Below are positions 5,569-6,974 of a DNA stretch of 6,974 bases, one piece after another. Under the pieces are notes generated by a model that saw only the letters and a list, made by a program, of their open reading frames with translations, did no database searches and was not told where the DNA came from. The position numbers and the translations under genes were made by a program. The stretch's first letter is position 1; each line of letters starts with the position of its first letter. This stretch comes from Gammaproteobacteria bacterium (lineage in GTDB: Bacteria > Pseudomonadota > Gammaproteobacteria > Steroidobacterales > Rariloculaceae), in assembly GCA_004357505.1 (NCBI GenBank), contig SMWC01000023.1, positions 1-6,974 on the forward strand. The letters are read 5' to 3'.

Positions 5569-6804
5569 ATGACCGACGTCACCATGCGCCGGATGCTGGA
5601 AGCGGGGGTGCATTTTGGCCACCAAACCCGTTTTTGGAATCCGAAAATGGCACCGTTCATTTTCGGTGAGCGCAATCGCATTCATATTATCAATCTGGAG
5701 AGCACCTTGCCGTTGTTCGGCGAGGCGACCGAGTTCGTTCGTCAGCTGGTCGCCGATGGCGGCACCGTCTTGTTCGTCGGCTCGAAACGCGCAGCCCAAA
5801 AAGCGATTCAAGAGGAAGCTCTGCGTTGCACCATGCCGTTCGTTAGCCACCGTTGGTTGGGCGGGATGTTGACTAACTTCAAGACGATCAGGCAGTCCGT
5901 CAAGCGGTTAAGGGATCTCGAGGAGATTATGGCGGATGAGAACAGCGCCGACTTCACGAAGAAAGAGATTCTGGGCTTAAGCCGAGAACTCGGCAAACTC
6001 GAGCGAACGCTCGGCGGCATCAAGGATATGGAATCCTTGCCGGACGCTGTGTTCATCGTCGACGTTGGGCATGAAGAGATCGCGATAAAAGAAGCCGCGA
6101 AACTCGGTATTCCTGTGATCGCAGTTGTCGATACCAACTGTTCTCCCGATACCGTCGCTTACATTATTCCCGGTAACGATGATGCGATGCGGGCGATTCA
6201 GCTCTATGCGCACGGAATCGCCGACGCGGTGTTGGACGGCAAGGCCTCTATCCCGGTCGTCCCGACTGGCGATGACGAGTTCGTAGAGCTCGATAAGGAA
6301 GGCAAGCCCAAGGCACAAGAGACCAAGGGCAGGTCTAAGACGACGACCAGGAAAGCGGCGACGAAAAAGGCGGCCGGCAAGAAAGCCAAGATCAAGAAGG
6401 TGTTGGCCAAGAAAGCATCGGCCAAACAGGGCGGGCCCGAGGCCGAAGTGGAGGCGGCCGACGCGTCTACGCAGGCAGGCACCGAGACGGAAGCGCCGGC
6501 GAAACAAGACGCCGAGGACGCAGCGCCGGCGGAGGAGGTTGCCGAGAAGGAAGTCGCCGAGGACGCAGCGCCGGCGGAGGAGGTCGCCGAGAAGGCAGCG
6601 CCGGCGAACGAAGTCGCCAAGAACGAAGTCGTCGAGAAGGAAGCGCCGGCGAAGGCCGCTACGAAAAAAACGCCAGTCGAAAAGGCTGCGACAAAAAAAG
6701 CTGCGGCGAAATCCGCGAGCGATAAAACGACGACGAAGAAAAAAACTGTCACGAAAAAGGCGGGCGCTAAGGCCAAAGCAGCAGACGTCGAGACGAAGGA
6801 TTGA
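5569..6804 (+). CDS. rpsB: 30S ribosomal protein S2 with long charged C-terminal extension
   Basis: S2 is a late-assembling protein of the small ribosomal subunit and is needed with S1 for initiation. The body is canonical. MRRMLEAGVHFGHQTRFWNP (6-25) is the N-terminal signature, FVSHRWLGGMLTNF (91-104) the middle block, and VFIVDVGHEE through IPVIAVVDTNCSPD (161-194) the second signature. The S2 fold should end near residue 226-240, whereas E. coli S2 is 241 residues in total. Here the frame continues to residue 411. The extra part reads basic (246-287, 17 Lys/Arg against one acidic residue), acidic (289-360, 22 Glu/Asp against five Lys) and basic again (361-403, 15 Lys against two acidic). 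It is rich in alanine, free of aromatics, and probably disordered or helical. Reading frame, stop and the closely following tsf ribosome binding site look intact, so I see no sign of a frameshift artefact. Function of the tail is unknown; histone-H1-like or AlgP-like nucleic-acid binding is only an analogy. Confidence 0.96.
   Translation: MTDVTMRRMLEAGVHFGHQTRFWNPKMAPFIFGERNRIHIINLESTLPLFGEATEFVRQLVADGGTVLFVGSKRAAQKAIQEEALRCTMPFVSHRWLGGMLTNFKTIRQSVKRLRDLEEIMADENSADFTKKEILGLSRELGKLERTLGGIKDMESLPDAVFIVDVGHEEIAIKEAAKLGIPVIAVVDTNCSPDTVAYIIPGNDDAMRAIQLYAHGIADAVLDGKASIPVVPTGDDEFVELDKEGKPKAQETKGRSKTTTRKAATKKAAGKKAKIKKVLAKKASAKQGGPEAEVEAADASTQAGTETEAPAKQDAEDAAPAEEVAEKEVAEDAAPAEEVAEKAAPANEVAKNEVVEKEAPAKAATKKTPVEKAATKKAAAKSASDKTTTKKKTVTKKAGAKAKAADVETKD
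6304..6801 (+). other. low-complexity Lys/Ala/Glu C-terminal tail region of S2
   Basis: This part encodes residues 246-411, outside the conserved S2 fold. The motif KAATKK occurs at residues 262-267, 362-367 and 372-377. The codons differ between copies, so the peptide rather than the DNA appears to be conserved. APA occurs at residues 309, 319, 334, 344 and 359, spaced 10, 15, 10 and 15, all multiples of five. The acidic part can therefore be laid out as pentapeptides such as VAEKE, VAEDA and APAEE. Base composition follows the GAA/AAG/GCG codon bias of the repeats. Confidence 0.85.
6511..6600 (+). repeat. 45-base in-frame tandem duplication within rpsB
   Basis: Copy one (6511-6555) and copy two (6556-6600) are identical at 39 of their first 40 bases; the only difference is T versus C at base 30 of the unit. 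Each encodes a 15-residue unit beginning AEDAAPAEEVAEK (residues 315-329 and 330-344). A more degenerate continuation follows to about 6650. The near-identity, including third codon positions, indicates a recent duplication, and the 45-base unit keeps the frame. Confidence 0.9.
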
Positions 6805-6823
6805 CGGACATTCTCAACCGGTT

Positions 6824-6829
6824 AGAGGA
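6824..6829 (+). promoter_or_regulatory. ribosome binding site of tsf
   Basis: AGAGGA stands six bases before the tsf ATG at 6836 and within the 31-base gap after the rpsB stop. The gap has no room for a promoter or a convincing terminator, so tsf is most likely co-transcribed with rpsB. Confidence 0.8.
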
Positions 6830-6835
6830 TCGGGC

Positions 6836-6974
6836 ATGGCGATAGAAGCGACACTCGTCAAGACGCTGCGTGAGCGCACCGGCGCGGGAATGATGGATTG
6901 CAAACGGGCTCTCGTCGAAGCCGAGGGTGATCTTGAACTGGCAGGCGAGCTGTTGCGCAAGGCCGGGCAGGCGA
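6836..6974 (+). CDS. tsf: elongation factor Ts, N-terminal part (runs off the window)
   Basis: Forty-six codons and one extra base are present. EF-Ts is the nucleotide exchange factor that recycles EF-Tu-GDP to EF-Tu-GTP in the cytoplasm. The visible part is the UBA-like N-terminal domain, with the family signature LRERTGAGMMDCKRAL (residues 10-25) followed by EAEGDLELAGELLRKAG. The dimer and core domains lie beyond the window. The ATG gives the standard N-terminus (MAIEATLVKTLRE) and has its own ribosome binding site. The rpsB-tsf pair is near-universal in bacteria. The spacing here (31 bases) is short compared with E. coli, leaving little space for an attenuating hairpin. Confidence 0.97.
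   Translation, partial: MAIEATLVKTLRERTGAGMMDCKRALVEAEGDLELAGELLRKAGQA

Noticed and set aside
5464..5850. A 128-codon minus-strand frame across the rpsB leader and the rpsB start
   Set aside because: It covers a well-supported promoter leader and the conserved 5' end of rpsB, and its product shows no family motif. It is a shadow frame.
6491..6651. Regularly spaced repeated words suggesting a CRISPR-like array
   Set aside because: Spacings are multiples of 15 bases in one reading frame, with no unique spacers of 30 bases or more. The pattern is a protein-coding repeat.
6204..6776. A 190-codon minus-strand open frame with a very hydrophobic Phe/Ala/Val product resembling a membrane protein
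   Set aside because: It is the antisense of the Lys/Ala/Glu tail codons of rpsB (AAA/AAG become TTT/CTT). It has no ribosome binding site or family resemblance, and its hydrophobicity is a composition artefact.

Overview
The window looks like a chromosomal core-gene segment from a moderately GC-rich gammaproteobacterium. The order dapD-glnD-map on the minus strand, divergent from rpsB-tsf on the plus strand, matches the arrangement known from Escherichia coli and many other Gammaproteobacteria. The proteins have the lengths and catalytic motifs expected of that class. Sequence alone does not fix the genus. I see no insertion sequence, phage gene, CRISPR array, tRNA or rRNA.

Layout: (1) 1-1017, plus: the 3' part of an outer-membrane putative porin gene whose start lies before the window. 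It converges on dapD with only 16 bases between the two stop codons. (2) 1034-5328, minus: a tightly packed map-glnD-dapD operon. The map stop touches the glnD GTG start, and glnD and dapD overlap by ATGA. (3) 5329-5568: a 240-base divergent regulatory region with a strong candidate rpsB promoter (TTGTTG, 17 bases, extended TGgTATAAA, then a GC-rich discriminator) and a foldable leader of about 125 bases. (4) 5569-6804, plus: rpsB, encoding ribosomal protein S2 with a very long charged C-terminal tail. (5) 6836 to the end, plus: the first 46 codons of tsf (EF-Ts).

The genes are mostly housekeeping. S2 and EF-Ts serve translation and Map removes the initiator methionine. GlnD senses glutamine and sets PII uridylylation, and DapD makes the succinylated intermediate on the way to diaminopimelate and lysine. 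The window gives no sign of a defence system or of biosynthetic or mobile cargo.

The most unusual element is the S2 tail. About 165-180 residues beyond a normal S2 body form a basic-acidic-basic Lys/Ala/Glu-rich extension with five-residue periodicity, a 45-base tandem duplication and a possible -1 slippery site. The rpsB leader, which carries an anti-Shine-Dalgarno-like TCCTCC with three competing partners, is the second thing worth checking.
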